Shown piece after piece: positions 1 through 9,400 of a stretch of DNA of 64,000 nt. Source of the stretch: Polycladomyces abyssicola (GTDB lineage Bacteria; Bacillota; Bacilli; Thermoactinomycetales; JIR-001); NCBI RefSeq assembly GCF_018326425.1, contig NZ_AP024601.1, positions 2,530,001 through 2,594,000 of the forward strand. The letters run 5' to 3'. Position 1 is the stretch's first letter; every line of letters begins with the position of its first letter. Made by a program: the position numbers and the translations under genes. The notes below the pieces were generated by a model. It was not told where the DNA came from, did no database searches, and saw only the letters and a program-made list of their open reading frames with translations.

Positions 1-1115
1 TGCTCCCGCGGTATGTCAGGGATGATCACGTTTTGGGTGTTCACCGTACGCACGGACCCTGAGCCGTATTGATCGGCCAGATCGGCCAGTTGGAAAAACT
101 CTTCCGCGGAGGTCCGGCCAACGGGAATATTGAGCCCCACGTAGCACAGCCCTTCCTGTTTTTGCGGATGCACACCCGTGAAGTACCCGCCGTTCCACTC
201 TTTCAGCTGATCTTCCCCGCGCGACGGATAGGGACCGATCAGTTCGGTCAACACTTCCAAAAACTTCTCCGGTCCCCAATCGGCGACCAAGAACTTCAGA
301 CGGGCACGGTGCCGTTTTTCACGATAACCGTAATCCCGGAACACTTTGGTAATGCCGACCGCCACATCCACCACCTGTTCCGGGCGCACAAAGATATCCA
401 ACTGCTGAGCCAGATGCGGCCGGTTGGACAATCCGCCGCCCACCCACACGTGGAATCCGACTACCCGTTCTCCGTCGATCTCCTTGATCGCGGGAGTGAA
501 GGCGACATCATTGATTTGTGCGTGCCCCGCATTGTGAATGTTGGCGGAGACAGATATTTTGTATTTCCTCGGCAAATTGGAAAATTCTTTGTTCAGCAAG
601 AATGTCTTTTCCAGTTCTGCAACGATCGGACGCGTATCGATCAGCTCATACGGATCGATTCCCGCCAACGGATTGCCGACAATGTTGCGCGGACAGTCGC
701 CGCATGCTTCGTACGAGTACAAACCCACTTCGTTCAACCGGCGGAAAATATCCGGGATATTCTCGATACGCAGCCAGTGATACTGCACCGCCTGCCGTGT
801 GGTCACGTCGATGAGACCTCGCCCGTAATCACGAGCCACTTCGGCCAACACACGAACCTGCCGGGAATTCAATATCCCCGTCGGAATCCGCACCCGCATC
901 ATGAAATAACCATCAGATTTGGGGCGTTGCAGGTATAATCCCGCCCATTTGAAACGGGCAAATTCCTCCTCCGGGATTGACTCAAATCCGTTTTTGGCGT
1001 ATTTCTCGATGATATCGGAAATGACATCCAGACCGTCTTTCTCCAATTTCAACTTTTCCACTTCATTCAGACGGTCAACATCTTTCGCCCATTTCCACTG
1101 TTGTTGTTGCGCCAT
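1..1115 (-). CDS. Siroheme-dependent sulfite/nitrite reductase, N-terminal ~371 residues (runs off the left edge)
   Basis: Translated on the minus strand from an ATG at 1115, preceded by GGGGGAG, this reads as a ferredoxin-type sulfite/nitrite reductase. The ferrodoxin-like half-domain includes RPKSDGYFMMRVRIPTGIL and VTTRQAVQYHWLRIENIP, followed by EACGDCPRNIVGNPLAGI, the siroheme-contacting segment of the family. The Cys pairs that hold the 4Fe-4S cluster lie beyond the window edge. The enzyme reduces sulfite to sulfide, or nitrite to ammonia, by six electrons in the cytoplasm. A SAM riboswitch and attenuator directly upstream argue for assimilatory sulfite reduction feeding cysteine and methionine synthesis. 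Sequence alone cannot separate the two substrates; the riboswitch decides the preferred call. Confidence 0.9.
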   Translation of the reverse strand, partial: MAQQQQWKWAKDVDRLNEVEKLKLEKDGLDVISDIIEKYAKNGFESIPEEEFARFKWAGLYLQRPKSDGYFMMRVRIPTGILNSRQVRVLAEVARDYGRGLIDVTTRQAVQYHWLRIENIPDIFRRLNEVGLYSYEACGDCPRNIVGNPLAGIDPYELIDTRPIVAELEKTFLLNKEFSNLPRKYKISVSANIHNAGHAQINDVAFTPAIKEIDGERVVGFHVWVGGGLSNRPHLAQQLDIFVRPEQVVDVAVGITKVFRDYGYREKRHRARLKFLVADWGPEKFLEVLTELIGPYPSRGEDQLKEWNGGYFTGVHPQKQEGLCYVGLNIPVGRTSAEEFFQLADLADQYGSGSVRTVNTQNVIIPDIPRE

Positions 1116-1135
1116 GATCGCTCCCCCTTTGATGT

Positions 1136-1168
1136 AAAAAACCCCTTTTCCCGGCGGGAGAAAAGGGG
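1136..1168 (-). terminator. Attenuator terminator of the sulfite reductase leader
   Basis: On the minus strand CCCCTTTTC and GAAAAGGGG pair around TCCCGCCGG and are followed by TTTTTT. It sits between the SAM riboswitch and the start codon, so it is the expected expression platform: it forms when SAM is bound. Confidence 0.85.
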
Positions 1169-1194
1169 CGGTTTTTCTCGATAACGCCTTTTTC

Positions 1195-1320
1195 TCCCCA
1201 TCTTCGAGAACACGTGGTTCTCTCCGGAATTGGCACCGGGTTCCGCTATAAGGGCTTAAAGGCAGAACTGGTTGCCGAGGCTTCATAGGGCCGAGTCCCT
1301 CCACCTCTCTGGATGGGTAA
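1195..1320 (-). promoter_or_regulatory. SAM-I (S-box) riboswitch
   Basis: Read on the minus strand this has the S-box landmarks in order: CCATCCAGAGAGGTGGAGGG, then GAAGCCTCGGCAACC, then GGTGCCAATTCC, closing with GATGGGG, which pairs with the 5' CCCATC to make P1. The aptamer binds S-adenosylmethionine and turns off transcription when methionine/SAM is plentiful. It is followed by a strong terminator and the reductase start. Confidence 0.95.
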
Positions 1321-1594
1321 GCAGAAATATGATTAAAACCGAGTTAACCACTCTGATTAGTAAACTAAACTGATTTGTTGTCATGATACTCCGATTTGCC
1401 GTTATTGTCAACCGTTTTTCAAAAATATTTTTTTAATAGGAACAGGCTACCTGTGAGAAAACTCCGAGTGTACGGAAGACGGCCACTGCATGTTTGTCTC
1501 TTTTTGATACAATGGGAGAGAAGCTACTACAGTGGCGTCAAGGCAATACACACGATATGGATCAAGACACGACCTCAAAAGGAGGAGATGGAAA

Positions 1595-2035
1595 TTGGAA
1601 CTCTTGGTCTATCTCGCGGGGCAAATTCACGACGATTGGCGCGAACAGCTTCGAAAAAAAGCGGAAGAGCGCGGCCTGCCGATCATTTTTAAAGGGCCGC
1701 AAGAAGATCATGACCGCTCGGACGCGATCGGCGAACTGATCAAAGGGAAACAACCCAACGCAGTGTACCGGGATCATGCCGCATCCGAACTGAACAACCT
1801 GCGGACGCGGATCTGGATGCAGAAAGCGGATGTGGTCATCGCGCTGTTTGGTGAGAAATACCGGCAATGGAACACGGCGATGGACGCGGCCATGGCCATC
1901 CAGATGGGAAAACCGCTCATTTTGGTTCGCCCCGAAAGCCTGCATCATCCGTTGAAAGAGCTATCCCAGCGGGCACAAGTGACCGTGGAAACAGTGGACC
2001 AAGCACTGGACGCACTTGCTTACGTGTTGGAATGA
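1595..2035 (+). CDS. ytoQ: YtoQ family protein
   Basis: A 146-residue protein matching the Bacillus YtoQ family, recognised by LVYLAGQIHDDWR near the N-terminus, GPQEDHDRSDAIGE, KQPNAVYRDHAAS, VIALFGEKYRQWNTAMDA and the C-terminal RPESLHHPLKELS. I chose the TTG at 1595 because GGAGGAG (1581-1587) lies 7 nt upstream and the protein then begins LELLVYLAGQ as in the family. The longer reading from 1532 has no Shine-Dalgarno. The fold resembles nucleoside 2-deoxyribosyltransferase-like Rossmann proteins, but the biochemical role is not established. It stands alone, with its own terminator-like C+G-rich region after it. Confidence 0.9.
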   Translation: MELLVYLAGQIHDDWREQLRKKAEERGLPIIFKGPQEDHDRSDAIGELIKGKQPNAVYRDHAASELNNLRTRIWMQKADVVIALFGEKYRQWNTAMDAAMAIQMGKPLILVRPESLHHPLKELSQRAQVTVETVDQALDALAYVLE

Positions 2036-2127
2036 ACTGCAAAAAAAATCCGCTTCCCCTGGTAGTACCGGAAAAACGGACTCCGCTTGATCAAAGTCGG
2101 CCCACCTGATCGGGCCGCCTTTTTTTG

Positions 2128-2451
2128 CTATTCACCAGCCAAAGCGGCGGGTCGATCGTCAAACACCACAAAATCGATTTTGATGTTGAGCAACATGTGA
2201 TCTTTACCGGTTTGCCGATCACGGACCACGATGAAATCCCGGCCGACACCGCGCAGCGTGCCGGTGATTTTTTTTGCGGTCCACTGGGGATTATTTTCAA
2301 AAGTAAGATACACCGTCACTGTTTTCCCGATATTGCGGCTGAGCAGGTCTTCCGAATACACACGTTGTCTCTGCTGTGATACCGATACGTCATCCCATCC
2401 TTGAACCGACAGGGAACCGTTTCCGTATGGATTGTAATAAGGCCAATACAC
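2128..2451 (-). CDS. gerQ: Spore coat protein GerQ
   Basis: The C-terminal two thirds (NIGKTVTVYLTFENNPQW, then GRDFIVVRDRQTGKDHMLL and IDFVVFDDRP) match GerQ, a spore coat protein cross-linked by transglutaminase and needed for coat localisation of CwlJ. The GTG at 2451 is chosen because GGAGG lies 7 nt upstream (GAGGAGAGGAGG), giving a 107-residue protein beginning VYWPYYNPYG. The Tyr/Asn/Pro/Gly-rich head is typical of coat proteins. It sits directly downstream of cwlJ on the same strand, 18 bp away, the conserved cwlJ-gerQ operon expressed in the mother cell. Confidence 0.9.
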   Translation of the reverse strand: MYWPYYNPYGNGSLSVQGWDDVSVSQQRQRVYSEDLLSRNIGKTVTVYLTFENNPQWTAKKITGTLRGVGRDFIVVRDRQTGKDHMLLNIKIDFVVFDDRPAALAGE

Positions 2452-2468
2452 CGCTTTTCCTCCTCTCC

Positions 2469-2888
2469 TCAGTATACATCCGGACAAGACGCGGGTACGG
2501 GGATGTAAAAGCAATGGCTTTTGTACCTCCCGCTATGGGGCTGGTTGAACCATCGCGGGGGACATGGACCGACCGGTTTGAAAAACCACAGCGCATGGGA
2601 AGCCGGATCATAACGCTCGCCCCGGATGACCCTGCGGGCGAGACGAATGTCTCGATCTCTGGCCGCTTGATAAAAGTACGGCCGCTGTACGGCTTCAAAA
2701 CCTCCGGGCGATTGGAACACCATCGCCCTGATCGACCGGAGATCCTCAAAATCCAGACAATCACCCATCACCCGGTTGACGCCGACATTTCCTACCAACA
2801 ACATTCCCATCTCGCCGTCCTCTTCCGCTTCCGCCCGCATCAGACGCGCCAACAATTTCACTTCATCACTATTGGCTCGAACCGGCAT
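2469..2888 (-). CDS. cwlJ: Spore cortex-lytic cell wall hydrolase CwlJ
   Basis: A 139-residue protein of the SleB/CwlJ hydrolase family with no signal peptide, as expected for CwlJ, which is deposited in the coat from the mother cell. The presumed catalytic Glu is in MRAEAEEDGEMG (about residue 20), followed by NVGVNRVMGDCLDFEDLRS. The later SHALWFFKPVGPCPPRW is the aromatic/Pro-rich segment typical of the family. It hydrolyses spore cortex peptidoglycan during germination and is required for Ca-DPA-triggered germination in Bacillus. Transcribed ahead of gerQ. Confidence 0.93.
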   Translation of the reverse strand: MPVRANSDEVKLLARLMRAEAEEDGEMGMLLVGNVGVNRVMGDCLDFEDLRSIRAMVFQSPGGFEAVQRPYFYQAARDRDIRLARRVIRGERYDPASHALWFFKPVGPCPPRWFNQPHSGRYKSHCFYIPVPASCPDVY

Positions 2889-3009
2889 GCAATCACCTCG
2901 CGGTTATTCTATGTGAATGCAAAGACAAATAGAACGCTCGATGTAAGCAGAAAAATGTCTTGCTAGCTCCGTTTTTTGGGGACAAGGGAATAAGCAGAAC
3001 CCAAAGCAG

Positions 3010-4614
3010 TCACTCCGCCAGATATGCCACCTTTCCGTTTACCACGGTCATGACCACCCGTGCCTTCAGGATCTCATCCGGTTCCGTATCGGAAAGGGCC
3101 CGATCCAACACGGTAAAATCGGCCCATTTCCCCGGTCTGATCGACCCCCGTTCCATTTCCTTTCCCTCGGCAAATGCGCTTCCTTCCGTCCACAGACGCA
3201 ACGCGTCCTTGACGGAGAGTCTTTGTTCGGGTTCATACCCTGGGTGTGGGAACCCCTCCGGATGGCGACGGGTGACCGCGGCGTGGATGCCCAGTAACGG
3301 ATTCAAGGGTTCGATTGGTGCATCGCTCCCACCGGCGCATACAACACCCGCATCAAGCAACGACTTCCACGCATAGGCATACGAAAGGCGTGCCGTTCCC
3401 AAACGCTCCTGCACCCAGGGAAAATCGCTGGCCACAAACCGGGGTTGGATGTCAGCCACAATCGGCAATCCGCGCATGCGCGACAACAAGTCAGGCCGTA
3501 ACACTTGGGCGTGGATCAACCGATCCCGATATCGCGTTTCCTTTGGCGAGGGATGCCGCTCCCAAGTGTTGATCACCTGTTCAACAGCCCGGTCTCCAAT
3601 CGCATGGACGGCGACAGGAAAGCCGGCTTTGCGTGCCCGGCTCACCCATTCGGCCAACTCGTCTTCCGAGTGAACCGGTGCACCTGCAGTCTCTGGAGCA
3701 TCCGCATAAGGCTCCGACAACCAGGCAGTTCGTGCCCCAATCGCACCATCGGCAAAGATTTTGACCGCTCCCACATCAGTCCATTCATCCCCCGTCCCGG
3801 CTCGGAACCTCAACTCCACCGCTTCGTCCAAATGAGGATGATAAAGCAAATGATGTGTACGGAACCACACCCCTGCTTCAACCAGACCGCGATATTCCCG
3901 CAACAGTTCACACACACTGCCCATCACACGCAAATCTTCCGTGTGGGCAGCGGTCAACCCGAGGGCCAGCGCTTCTTTCACCGCCTCACGGATATAGGAA
4001 CGCTTTTGTTCGACTGTCGGTTCCGGTATGGCCGCGAAAAACGGACGTGATGCGTTCTCGTAGATCATCCCGTTTACCTTGCCGTCGGGGTACCGACCGT
4101 ATTTGCCTTCCTTCGGATCATCCGGCTCCAATCCCACACCTGCGACTTGGAATGCAATCGTATTGGACACATGTGCATGGTGACAGATTCGGGTCAAAAA
4201 AATGGGATGCCGCAAGGAAACGGCGTCCAACTCCTCCCGATGCGGTACTTCCTTTTCCTCCCATCTGTTCTCATCCCAATTGACCCCGACGATCCACTTC
4301 CCCACAGGTGTGCGCGAGGCGATTTCACGCAACAGACAAAGCATTTCCCTTTTGCTCGTCGTTCCGCTCAGATCCAATTGATGGCGCAGCATCCCGTACG
4401 CCGCCAGATGCACATGGCTGTCCACCCAACCGGGATAGACCGTCGCCCCCTGCCAATCGACGCGACGTACATCTGCTCTTCCCCAATGCAACAGCAAATC
4501 CTCACTGGTTCCCACATCCACGATCCGTCCGTTCTCGACGTAGACAGCTTCTGCCGATTCCCGCCCAGCATCCATGGTGATCACACGACCGTGTAAGAAC
4601 AGTGTTTTTTCCAC
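3010..4614 (-). CDS. Amidohydrolase family protein (YtcJ-like)
   Basis: About 534 residues. The N-terminal beta-sandwich strand ITMDAGRESAEAVYVENGRI is followed by VDSHVHLAAYG (the HxH metal motif), DGAIGARTAWLSEPY, HAIGDRAVEQVI, and a C-terminal GGSDAPIEPLNPLLGI with the metal-binding Asp. This is the YtcJ/AepA-type amidohydrolase_3 architecture. These are cytosolic metal-dependent hydrolases of amides or ureas, and the substrate cannot be read from sequence. Two starts are possible: TTG at 4647 with no clear ribosome site, or GTG at 4614, 8 nt after AAGGGAG. The GTG gives EKTLFLHGRVITMD, the usual family start, so I prefer it. No operon partners. Confidence 0.88.
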   Translation of the reverse strand: MEKTLFLHGRVITMDAGRESAEAVYVENGRIVDVGTSEDLLLHWGRADVRRVDWQGATVYPGWVDSHVHLAAYGMLRHQLDLSGTTSKREMLCLLREIASRTPVGKWIVGVNWDENRWEEKEVPHREELDAVSLRHPIFLTRICHHAHVSNTIAFQVAGVGLEPDDPKEGKYGRYPDGKVNGMIYENASRPFFAAIPEPTVEQKRSYIREAVKEALALGLTAAHTEDLRVMGSVCELLREYRGLVEAGVWFRTHHLLYHPHLDEAVELRFRAGTGDEWTDVGAVKIFADGAIGARTAWLSEPYADAPETAGAPVHSEDELAEWVSRARKAGFPVAVHAIGDRAVEQVINTWERHPSPKETRYRDRLIHAQVLRPDLLSRMRGLPIVADIQPRFVASDFPWVQERLGTARLSYAYAWKSLLDAGVVCAGGSDAPIEPLNPLLGIHAAVTRRHPEGFPHPGYEPEQRLSVKDALRLWTEGSAFAEGKEMERGSIRPGKWADFTVLDRALSDTEPDEILKARVVMTVVNGKVAYLAE

Positions 4615-4819
4615 TTCTCCCGCTCCCTTGCGCCATGATGAATCCAATCGGTTATATTCACGTTTTCAATATCATGTTAAAATGAGGAGTAGCGGGTATA
4701 TTCAGGAATGAATCCCGTCTTGGTTCATTGCATCCCGTACATAATCGATTCTGATTTCCCGTATCAATTGTAACATTTTGGTCTGATTGCATGTTACGTG
4801 AAAGAAAAGGAGAGACAAA

Positions 4820-6325
4820 ATGGAAGCACGTCTGCAAGAACTAAAAAAGAGGTTGACGGAAATCAACGATTTGCACGCGGCGGCTGCCTTATTGTCATGG
4901 GATCAATCGACCTACATGCCCGAAGGAGGAGCAGAAGCACGGGGACGGCAGATCGCCACGTTGCACCAATTGGCGCATGAAAAATTGACCGACGACCGTT
5001 TGGGCCGTTTGTTGGACGATTTGAAATCATATGAGCAAAGTTTGCCTCCGGATTCCGACGACGCCGCTCTGATCCGTGTCGCCCGTCGGGAATATGAACG
5101 TGCCGTCAAAGTTCCCGCTTCTTTCATCGCCAAATTCTCCAACCATACAGCCACCACGTACAATGTGTGGGTGAAGGCAAAAGCGGCTGACGACTTTTCT
5201 CTCGTCCGCCCGTATTTGGAACAAACGCTGGAGTACAGCCGAGAACTGGCCAGCTTCTTCCCCGGTTACGAGCACATCGCCGACCCGCTGATCGATTATG
5301 TGGACGAAGGGATGACGGCAAAGAAGCTTCAAGCGTTGTTCGGGGAACTCCGCAAACGGCTCGTCCCGCTCGTACAAGCGATCACGGAGCAAGAGCCCGT
5401 CAACGACACTTGCGTCCGCCAGCACTTTCCGGAGCGGGACCAACTGGCGTTCGGCGAACTCGTGATTCGTCAGTTGGGTTTTGATTTCCGCCGGGGGCGC
5501 CAAGACAAATCGCCCCATCCTTTCATGACCAAATTTTCATTGGGGGATGTACGAATCACCACGCGCGTCAAAGAAAACGATCTGACCGAAGCCCTGTTCA
5601 GCACGATTCACGAGGCCGGACATGCGATGTATGAATTGGGCATCTCAAAAAAATACGAAGGAACGCCGTTGGCCAACGGAACCTCCTCCGGCGTTCATGA
5701 AAGCCAGTCCCGCCTGTGGGAAAACATCGTCGGTCGGAGTCGCCCCTTCTGGCGTCATTTTTATCCGCGTCTGCAGAAGGTGTTCCCTTCCCAGCTGGGT
5801 GACGTGGACGAAGAAACATTTTACCGTGCCATCAACAAAGTGGAACGTTCGCTGATCCGGACGGATGCAGACGAAGTCACCTATAACCTGCATGTCATAC
5901 TGCGATTCGATTTGGAGCTTGCCATGCTGGAAGGACGGTTGGCTGTTCGGAATTTACCGGATGCGTGGCGCGAACGATATCGGAGCGATTTGGGGATCGT
6001 GCCCGCGACGGACAGCATGGGCGTCATGCAGGATGTTCATTGGTATGCGGATACGATCGGCGGTGCATTCCAATGTTACACGCTGGGCAACATTTTAAGC
6101 GGGCAGTTTTATGCAGCGGCCAAACGGGCGAACCCCCACATTGAAGAAGAGATCGCCCGAGGGGAATTCGGCACGTTGCATCAATGGTTGAAAGAAAACA
6201 TTTACCAACACGGCAAGAAATACACCGCGGACGAACTGGTACAACGGGTGACGGGCGAATCGCTGTCTATCGAGCCGTATATGGACTATTTAACAAAGAA
6301 GTACACAGAACTGTACGAGCTTTGA
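4820..6325 (+). CDS. ypwA: Metallocarboxypeptidase, M32 (Taq carboxypeptidase) family
   Basis: A 501-residue, all-helical M32 peptidase. The zinc motif HEAGH is at residues 264-268, and the third ligand lies in SSGVHESQSRLWEN shortly after. NEAR-terminal landmarks include AALLSWDQSTYMPEGGAEARG and the conserved substrate-channel block GDVRITTRVKEN; the C-terminal DSMGVMQDVHWYADTIGGAFQCYTLGN region contains the family's substrate-binding His and Tyr. It removes residues from peptide C-termini in the cytoplasm, with preference for non-acidic residues in characterised relatives. AAAGGAGAG lies 8 nt before the ATG. Probably co-transcribed with the small ASCH gene 14 bp downstream. Confidence 0.93.
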   Translation: MEARLQELKKRLTEINDLHAAAALLSWDQSTYMPEGGAEARGRQIATLHQLAHEKLTDDRLGRLLDDLKSYEQSLPPDSDDAALIRVARREYERAVKVPASFIAKFSNHTATTYNVWVKAKAADDFSLVRPYLEQTLEYSRELASFFPGYEHIADPLIDYVDEGMTAKKLQALFGELRKRLVPLVQAITEQEPVNDTCVRQHFPERDQLAFGELVIRQLGFDFRRGRQDKSPHPFMTKFSLGDVRITTRVKENDLTEALFSTIHEAGHAMYELGISKKYEGTPLANGTSSGVHESQSRLWENIVGRSRPFWRHFYPRLQKVFPSQLGDVDEETFYRAINKVERSLIRTDADEVTYNLHVILRFDLELAMLEGRLAVRNLPDAWRERYRSDLGIVPATDSMGVMQDVHWYADTIGGAFQCYTLGNILSGQFYAAAKRANPHIEEEIARGEFGTLHQWLKENIYQHGKKYTADELVQRVTGESLSIEPYMDYLTKKYTELYEL

Positions 6326-6339
6326 AAGGAGTGTCCGGG

Positions 6340-6672
6340 ATGACCCATCCCCTGCCGCCCAAAACCTGCTCCATTGATCGACTGGTCACACGCGAGGCGG
6401 ATATTGAAAAAGTACTGAGCGGTGAGAAGCGCGCGGCCAGGAGAAACGGCCGGTACGCCGATCTCGGGGAAATACTCGAATTGCGGGGGCGGCGATTTTC
6501 CATCACCGCCGTATATCGTCAGAAACTGGGGGAGATGACAGACACCGACGCCCGATCCGAAGGATTTTCGGATCTGGACGCCTACCGAGAGTACATCCTC
6601 TCGTTACACCCGGGCATGCGTTGGGTTCCTTCGATGGAGGTTTGGGTGCATGAGTGGAGTTCCGTCACCTGA
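6340..6672 (+). CDS. ASCH-domain protein
   Basis: A 110-residue protein. The ATG at 6340 follows GAAAGGAGTG. A longer frame back to 6184 overlaps the carboxypeptidase and is not credible. The central part (EKVLSGEKRAARRNGRYADLGEI, split by basic residues, then LELRGRRFSITAVYRQKLGEMTD and SEGFSDLDAYREYI) matches the ASCH/PUA-like fold, which binds RNA or modified nucleosides; some small members hydrolyse acetylated cytidines. The segment SEGF.DLDAYREYI LSLHPGM is a typical ASCH tail. Its precise role here is unknown. It overlaps nothing and ends 38 bp from the convergent rnz. Confidence 0.75.
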   Translation: MTHPLPPKTCSIDRLVTREADIEKVLSGEKRAARRNGRYADLGEILELRGRRFSITAVYRQKLGEMTDTDARSEGFSDLDAYREYILSLHPGMRWVPSMEVWVHEWSSVT

Positions 6673-6709
6673 TGCAAAGTCGTCTCCCGACTCTCTGTTT
6701 CCCCCTGTT

Positions 6710-7636
6710 TCAATCGCGTGAGATAACCGAGTAGCACCAACCGTCCCTGGCGACGTAGGTCTCCGGGAAGATGGCTCTGGCTTCGGCCAGCAACTCCGGT
6801 TCGTCCTCCACACCGTATCGTGGGCTGATATGGTTGAGAATCAGTGTGCGGACACCCGCACGTTCAGCCGTACGCGCAGCGTCCACTGTGGTGGCATGCC
6901 CGTGCTTTACTGCCAGGGCCGCTTCCCGTGCCCGATATGTAGCTTCATGTACCAGTACATCCGCCTGCGATGCCAGCCGTACCGCCGCTTCCGTCGGACG
7001 GGTGTCGCCCAGAATCGTCACGATCCTTCCCCTTTTGGGTGGTCCCAACACCTCTCGTGCCCGTATCATACGACCGTCGGGCAGCCGTACATCCTCTCCC
7101 GCTTTCAGCCTACGATACAACGGACCCGGCGGAACACCCAATGCCTGAAGCAAATCCGTCCGCAACGAACCCGGACGATCCTTTTCCTCGATGCGATAGC
7201 CGAAACAAGGGATGCCATGATCCAACTCCGCACAGATCACCCGCACGTCATCATCCTCATAAACAACGCCGGATGTCACCTCCCTCACTTCACATTCATA
7301 TCGTAAATGTGTCTGACTTACCGTCAGTACCGTATCCACAAATCGACGCAACCCTTCCGGACCGAACAGGGTAAGCGGTGTTTCCGCTTCCTGAAAAGAG
7401 CGGCTGCCCAGCACACCCGGCAGGCCGAAAAGATGGTCCCCGTGAAGATGGGTAATCCAGATGTGATCCACTTTCCCCAATTTCACCGGTGAATGAAGGA
7501 TTTGATGTTGTGTCGCTTCCCCGCAGTCAAACAGCCATGTTCTTCCTTTTCGTTCCGTCCATTTCAACGCTGTCGCCGACACATTGCGTTCCTTGGCCGG
7601 GACACCGGCTCCCGTACCCAGAAAAATCAATTCCAT
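6710..7636 (-). CDS. rnz: Ribonuclease Z
   Basis: A 308-residue beta-lactamase-fold tRNA 3'-endonuclease. It starts MELIFLGTGAGVPAKERN, a canonical RNase Z opening, and has the zinc motif HLHGDH at residues 63-68, then GLPGVLGSRSFQE, ELDHGIPCFGYRIEEKDRPG, the GDTRPTEAA segment with a metal-binding Asp, and the C-terminal LILNHISPRYG. It cleaves pre-tRNA 3' trailers that lack an encoded CCA. Length equals the usual short (ElaC) form. Divergent from mntH and convergent with the ASCH gene. Confidence 0.96.
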   Translation of the reverse strand: MELIFLGTGAGVPAKERNVSATALKWTERKGRTWLFDCGEATQHQILHSPVKLGKVDHIWITHLHGDHLFGLPGVLGSRSFQEAETPLTLFGPEGLRRFVDTVLTVSQTHLRYECEVREVTSGVVYEDDDVRVICAELDHGIPCFGYRIEEKDRPGSLRTDLLQALGVPPGPLYRRLKAGEDVRLPDGRMIRAREVLGPPKRGRIVTILGDTRPTEAAVRLASQADVLVHEATYRAREAALAVKHGHATTVDAARTAERAGVRTLILNHISPRYGVEDEPELLAEARAIFPETYVARDGWCYSVISRD

Positions 7637-7684
7637 CCATCTTCCCCTTCCCTATGGTCAAAGAATCATATATAATTTAGATCA

Positions 7685-7701
7685 GGGCAACTTTATTGCC
7701 C
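7685..7701. promoter_or_regulatory. Candidate metal-regulator operator upstream of mntH
   Basis: GGGCAA-CTTTA-TTGCCC is a 6-bp perfect inverted repeat, 9 bp downstream of TATAAT (about 7671-7676) and 120 bp upstream of the mntH ATG. TTGCC half-sites recall DtxR/MntR-type operators. Assignment to MntR is inference; the exact Bacillus box is not matched. Confidence 0.4.
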
Positions 7702-7820
7702 ATGACAAATATTATGGTGAAATGAGATTGGACCTATATTTTTTTCGACAAAAGTTGACCTAGTGCAAAAAAATCGCTTTCAACCATCTTTGTTAGTTAA
7801 GAGAAAGAGGTGATCGGATC

Positions 7821-9167
7821 ATGGCCATGACAGCACCACACACCACAGACGCCGAAGGATGGCGACGGGCACGACAACAGCCGACATTACCTGAAGTATA
7901 CCGCTCTTTGCCCATCCCGAAAAAGGGATCGTGGCTCCGAAAATTCCTTGCGTTTGCAGGTCCCGGTTATCTGGTGGCTGTCGGATATATGGACCCCGGA
8001 AACTGGGCTACCGATATCGCAGGGGGCTCATTGTTTAATTACACCCTGCTGGCTGTCATCCTGATGTCCAATGTGATGGCGATGATCCTGCAATCTTTGG
8101 CCGGGAAGCTGGGCATTGTGACCGGTCGCGACTTGGCCCAAGCGTGTCGGGACCACTACAGCAAACCAGTGGCCATCACCTTGTGGATCTTGTGCGAGTT
8201 GGCCATCGCCGCCTGTGACCTGGCGGAAGTGATCGGTTCGGCAATCGCGTTGAACCTGCTGTTCGGGATCCCACTCCTCTACGGAGTGATGATCACCGTA
8301 TTGGATGTGCTGTTGATCCTGCTTCTGCAAAGTAAAGGATTTCGTTATATCGAATCAATCGTCATCTCATTGTTGGTCGTCATCGGCATCTGCTTTGCCG
8401 TGGAACTGGTGATGGCCAAACCGGATTGGATGGGTGTGGCAAAAGGATTCGTTCCGAATCCGCAAATCATCCAAAACCCGGAAATGCTGTACATTGCCAT
8501 CGGCATTCTCGGCGCGACGGTGATGCCTCACAACTTGTATCTGCACTCGTCGGTCGTGCAGACACGTCAGTTTGACCAAACAACGAAAGGCAAGCGGGAA
8601 GCGATCAAGTACACAACGATCGACTCCACGGTAGCACTGTTTTTTGCACTTTTGATCAACGCATCGATTCTGATTTTGTCCGCGGCGACATTCCACCGTT
8701 CCGGCAACGTGGAAGTGGCCGGAATTGAGCAAGCATATCACCTGCTTACACCGCTGTTGGGCACTTCCATCGCCAGTGTGCTGTTCGGGGTGGCACTGCT
8801 GGCTTCGGGACAAAACTCCACACTGACCGGTACATTGGCCGGACAAATCGTCATGGAAGGATTTCTGAATATCCGTCTTGCCCCGTGGCTGCGCCGGCTG
8901 ATCACGCGTCTGATCGCCATTGTACCTGCCGTCATCGTCACCGCGCTGTATGGGGAAAACGGGACGATGAAAATGTTGATTCTGAGTCAGGTAATCCTGT
9001 CCCTGCAACTTTCTTTCGCCGTATTTCCGCTGGTCCAGTTTACGAGCGACAAGAAGAAGATGGGTGAATTCGCCAACCCGACATGGTTGAAATTCGTTGC
9101 GTGGACGATCGCATTCGTTATCGCGGGGTTGAACGCATACCTGCTGTATACGACACTGTTGGCATAG
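7821..9167 (+). CDS. mntH: Divalent metal transporter MntH (NRAMP family)
   Basis: A 448-residue membrane protein with about 11 helices. The TM1 metal-binding motif DPGNW (Asp58, Asn61) sits in [19 protein letters not shown], and the TM6 motif reads [14 protein letters not shown] with the conserved MPHN. It imports Mn(II), and Fe(II) in some species, with protons across the cytoplasmic membrane. GAGGTG precedes the ATG. The 50-residue soluble N-terminus, including [17 protein letters not shown], is common in Bacillales MntH. It is monocistronic and ends in a strong terminator; the inverted repeat upstream suggests metal-dependent repression. Confidence 0.96.
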   Translation: MAMTAPHTTDAEGWRRARQQPTLPEVYRSLPIPKKGSWLRKFLAFAGPGYLVAVGYMDPGNWATDIAGGSLFNYTLLAVILMSNVMAMILQSLAGKLGIVTGRDLAQACRDHYSKPVAITLWILCELAIAACDLAEVIGSAIALNLLFGIPLLYGVMITVLDVLLILLLQSKGFRYIESIVISLLVVIGICFAVELVMAKPDWMGVAKGFVPNPQIIQNPEMLYIAIGILGATVMPHNLYLHSSVVQTRQFDQTTKGKREAIKYTTIDSTVALFFALLINASILILSAATFHRSGNVEVAGIEQAYHLLTPLLGTSIASVLFGVALLASGQNSTLTGTLAGQIVMEGFLNIRLAPWLRRLITRLIAIVPAVIVTALYGENGTMKMLILSQVILSLQLSFAVFPLVQFTSDKKKMGEFANPTWLKFVAWTIAFVIAGLNAYLLYTTLLA

Positions 9168-9267
9168 CGGCCTGATGAGATGATCAAGCAGACAGGAACG
9201 TATCTCGGAAAACCATTGATCTCTCTTTGAACGTAGACAGAACGTATGGAGGAAGGTTCTTCTCTCA

Positions 9268-9313
9268 TCCCGCGGTTCAGCTATATCATTTGAGCTGAAC
9301 CGCGGGATTTTTT
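9268..9313 (+). terminator. Rho-independent terminator after mntH
   Basis: TCCCGCGGTTCAGCT pairs perfectly with AGCTGAACCGCGGGA across a 10-nt loop, followed by TTTTTT. Confidence 0.92.
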
Positions 9314-9400
9314 ATGCAGAAAGACAGATGGACAAGAAGTGCATGAAAAATTCCAAAATAAGTGATAAAATGAGATTATCCCCATCTCGGAGGTGCCTTC

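Noticed and set aside
69-938. Plus-strand 289-residue frame at the left edge
   Set aside because: It is the antisense shadow of the sulfite/nitrite reductase; the minus-strand reading has clear family motifs.
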